This document shows, in pieces, positions 63,077 through 64,000 of a stretch of DNA of 64,000 nucleotides. This DNA is from Chlorokybus atmophyticus. Taxonomy: Eukaryota; Streptophyta; Chlorokybophyceae; Chlorokybales; Chlorokybaceae. The stretch lies in the NCBI GenBank assembly GCA_009103225.1, contig RHPI01000260.1, positions 94,469-158,468 on the forward strand, given 5' to 3'. A program made the position numbers and the translations under genes. Position 1 is the stretch's first letter, and each line of letters starts with the position of its first letter. Below the pieces are notes generated by a model, which worked only from the letters and a program-made list of their open reading frames with translations, was not told the origin of the DNA and did not search any database.

Positions 63077-63940
63077 ATGTCTGGAGCGGCGTGGCGATGG
63101 TGGGCGCTGGCGTTGGCCGCTGCCGCGGTGGTGGTGGCGATGGGGGCGGCGGCGGCGGAGGAGGCCAGCTGCCCACTTGGGTTCGAGGAGTCGTTCAAGT
63201 TTTATGGCCATCTGGACGACCAGCCCTGCTTACAGGTGCCAAAGCTACCACTTCTGATGATCTGACCACTCAATATCATAGAGCGTTAGTCAAAAATTCC
63301 TTGCCCTGCATCGTGCCATCAAGATGCGTGTCTGTGTCTGCGCGCACAAGCGCATCTAGTTCTTTCCTGCGTTGTGGTGGCTTACAGGCCGTAAGGTGTG
63401 CGTTTGCGCGTGCGTGTGATCGTGCGTGCTTGAGTGCGTGTGCTACCATCCCATGGGAAGAACACAAGCACTTGACAGCGCGTGCACATATGGATGAGCC
63501 GATGTCATGAGCGTGCACTCATCTATCACATACCTTACTTTAATAGGACAAACCTCACATTATATCTACCTGTGCCATCACCACGAGCACCACCACCATC
63601 ATGATTACTAGTATGGGTACGACTAATAAGTTGTGAGAGCATCAACTTGCTGCTACTCTTAGGACTTGTCACTGCCCTTGTATCCTTTACTACTTCCATC
63701 ATCACCATGGATACTAATTCTACTACATGCACTCTTGTCACCCTCCACTGTTAATATAGTCTCCCCCACCAGCTTCCAGAGGCATCGGATGCCGCAGAGT
63801 ATCTTCAGGACACGCAGTGGCGGCTGTCGTTGGTGCGGCCTGATGGCGAGGCCGTCCCGGGCTGGTGCTACGCCGGCACCAACCCCGCACGCGACGCCTT
63901 CCGCAGGGTGGCCCTCGGAGAGACGGCCTGCCCCCTTCAG
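63077..63940 (+). CDS. Secreted or membrane protein, function unknown (3' partial)
   Basis: Exon 1 (63077-63234) starts with an alanine-rich signal peptide: MSGAAWRW, then a long hydrophobic core WALALAAAAVVVAMGAAAAE. The mature part begins EEASCPLGFEESFKFYGHLD and DDQPCLQ with two cysteines. It joins in phase to 63773-63940, LPEASDAAEYLQDTQWRLSL then PDGEAVPGWCYAG and GETACPLQ, with a proper donor at 63941. The repeated CPL-type cysteine pattern suggests a small disulfide-rich extracellular or lumenal module. Gene continues past the window. No family recognised. A GC-rich repeat lies just upstream. Confidence 0.65.
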
Positions 63941-64000
63941 GTGCGTTTTGGGAGGACAGTGCCTTTTCCTTTTCAAGTTGTGGTTTTTGTGGGGGCGGGG

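Overview
The window is nuclear DNA of a eukaryotic green alga. Most genes are split into many short exons with GT-AG introns that end in long TGCAG-type acceptors, so gene models here were built by following reading phase across splice sites. The algal assignment rests on gene content: a chloroplast-envelope maltose exporter (MEX1), a bacterial-type UMP kinase and a MutS2 of plastid type, a plant-type DUF819 membrane protein, an RLK/Pelle-type kinase, and an LSMT-type SET methyltransferase. No species is claimed.

From 0.4 to 50 kb the window is gene-dense. Eleven recognised genes alternate in orientation without exception: SET methyltransferase (+), membrane-anchored kinase (-), DUF819 membrane protein (+), mitochondrial phosphate carrier (-), MEX1 (+), Nup133-like nucleoporin (-), UMP kinase (+), MutS2 (-), coiled-coil protein (+), NRDE-2 (-), and a very small protein that aligns without gaps to the DASH/Dam1 kinetochore subunit Dad1 (+). 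Neighbours are therefore alternately convergent and divergent. Some divergent start sites lie close together; MutS2 and the coiled-coil gene are about 350 bp apart.

For four genes (SET, kinase, phosphate carrier, MEX1) every exon joins in phase from an ATG to a stop, giving 537, 384, 382 and 426 residues. The Nup133 helical domain (at least 13 exons) and the UMP kinase also join in phase to their stop codons, but their 5' ends are unresolved near an artificial-looking poly-C run at 28.36-28.59 kb. The NRDE-2 5' end is lost in a 285-base gap.

From about 50 to 62 kb the character changes. There are tandem duplications, three copies of a repeat crowded with GGTACC and ACGGCCGT palindromes, long hairpins, GC-rich simple repeats, and a graveyard of degenerate Pho4/PiT-type phosphate-transporter fragments on both strands. 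At the right edge (63.08 kb onward) an intact-looking gene for a secreted protein begins and runs off the window.

The genes serve housekeeping roles: plastid starch-to-maltose export, mitochondrial phosphate import, plastid nucleotide metabolism and recombination control, nuclear pore, small-RNA/RNA surveillance, and kinetochore. They do not form an operon-like pathway. The most notable candidates are the Dad1 homologue and the palindrome-rich repeat family.
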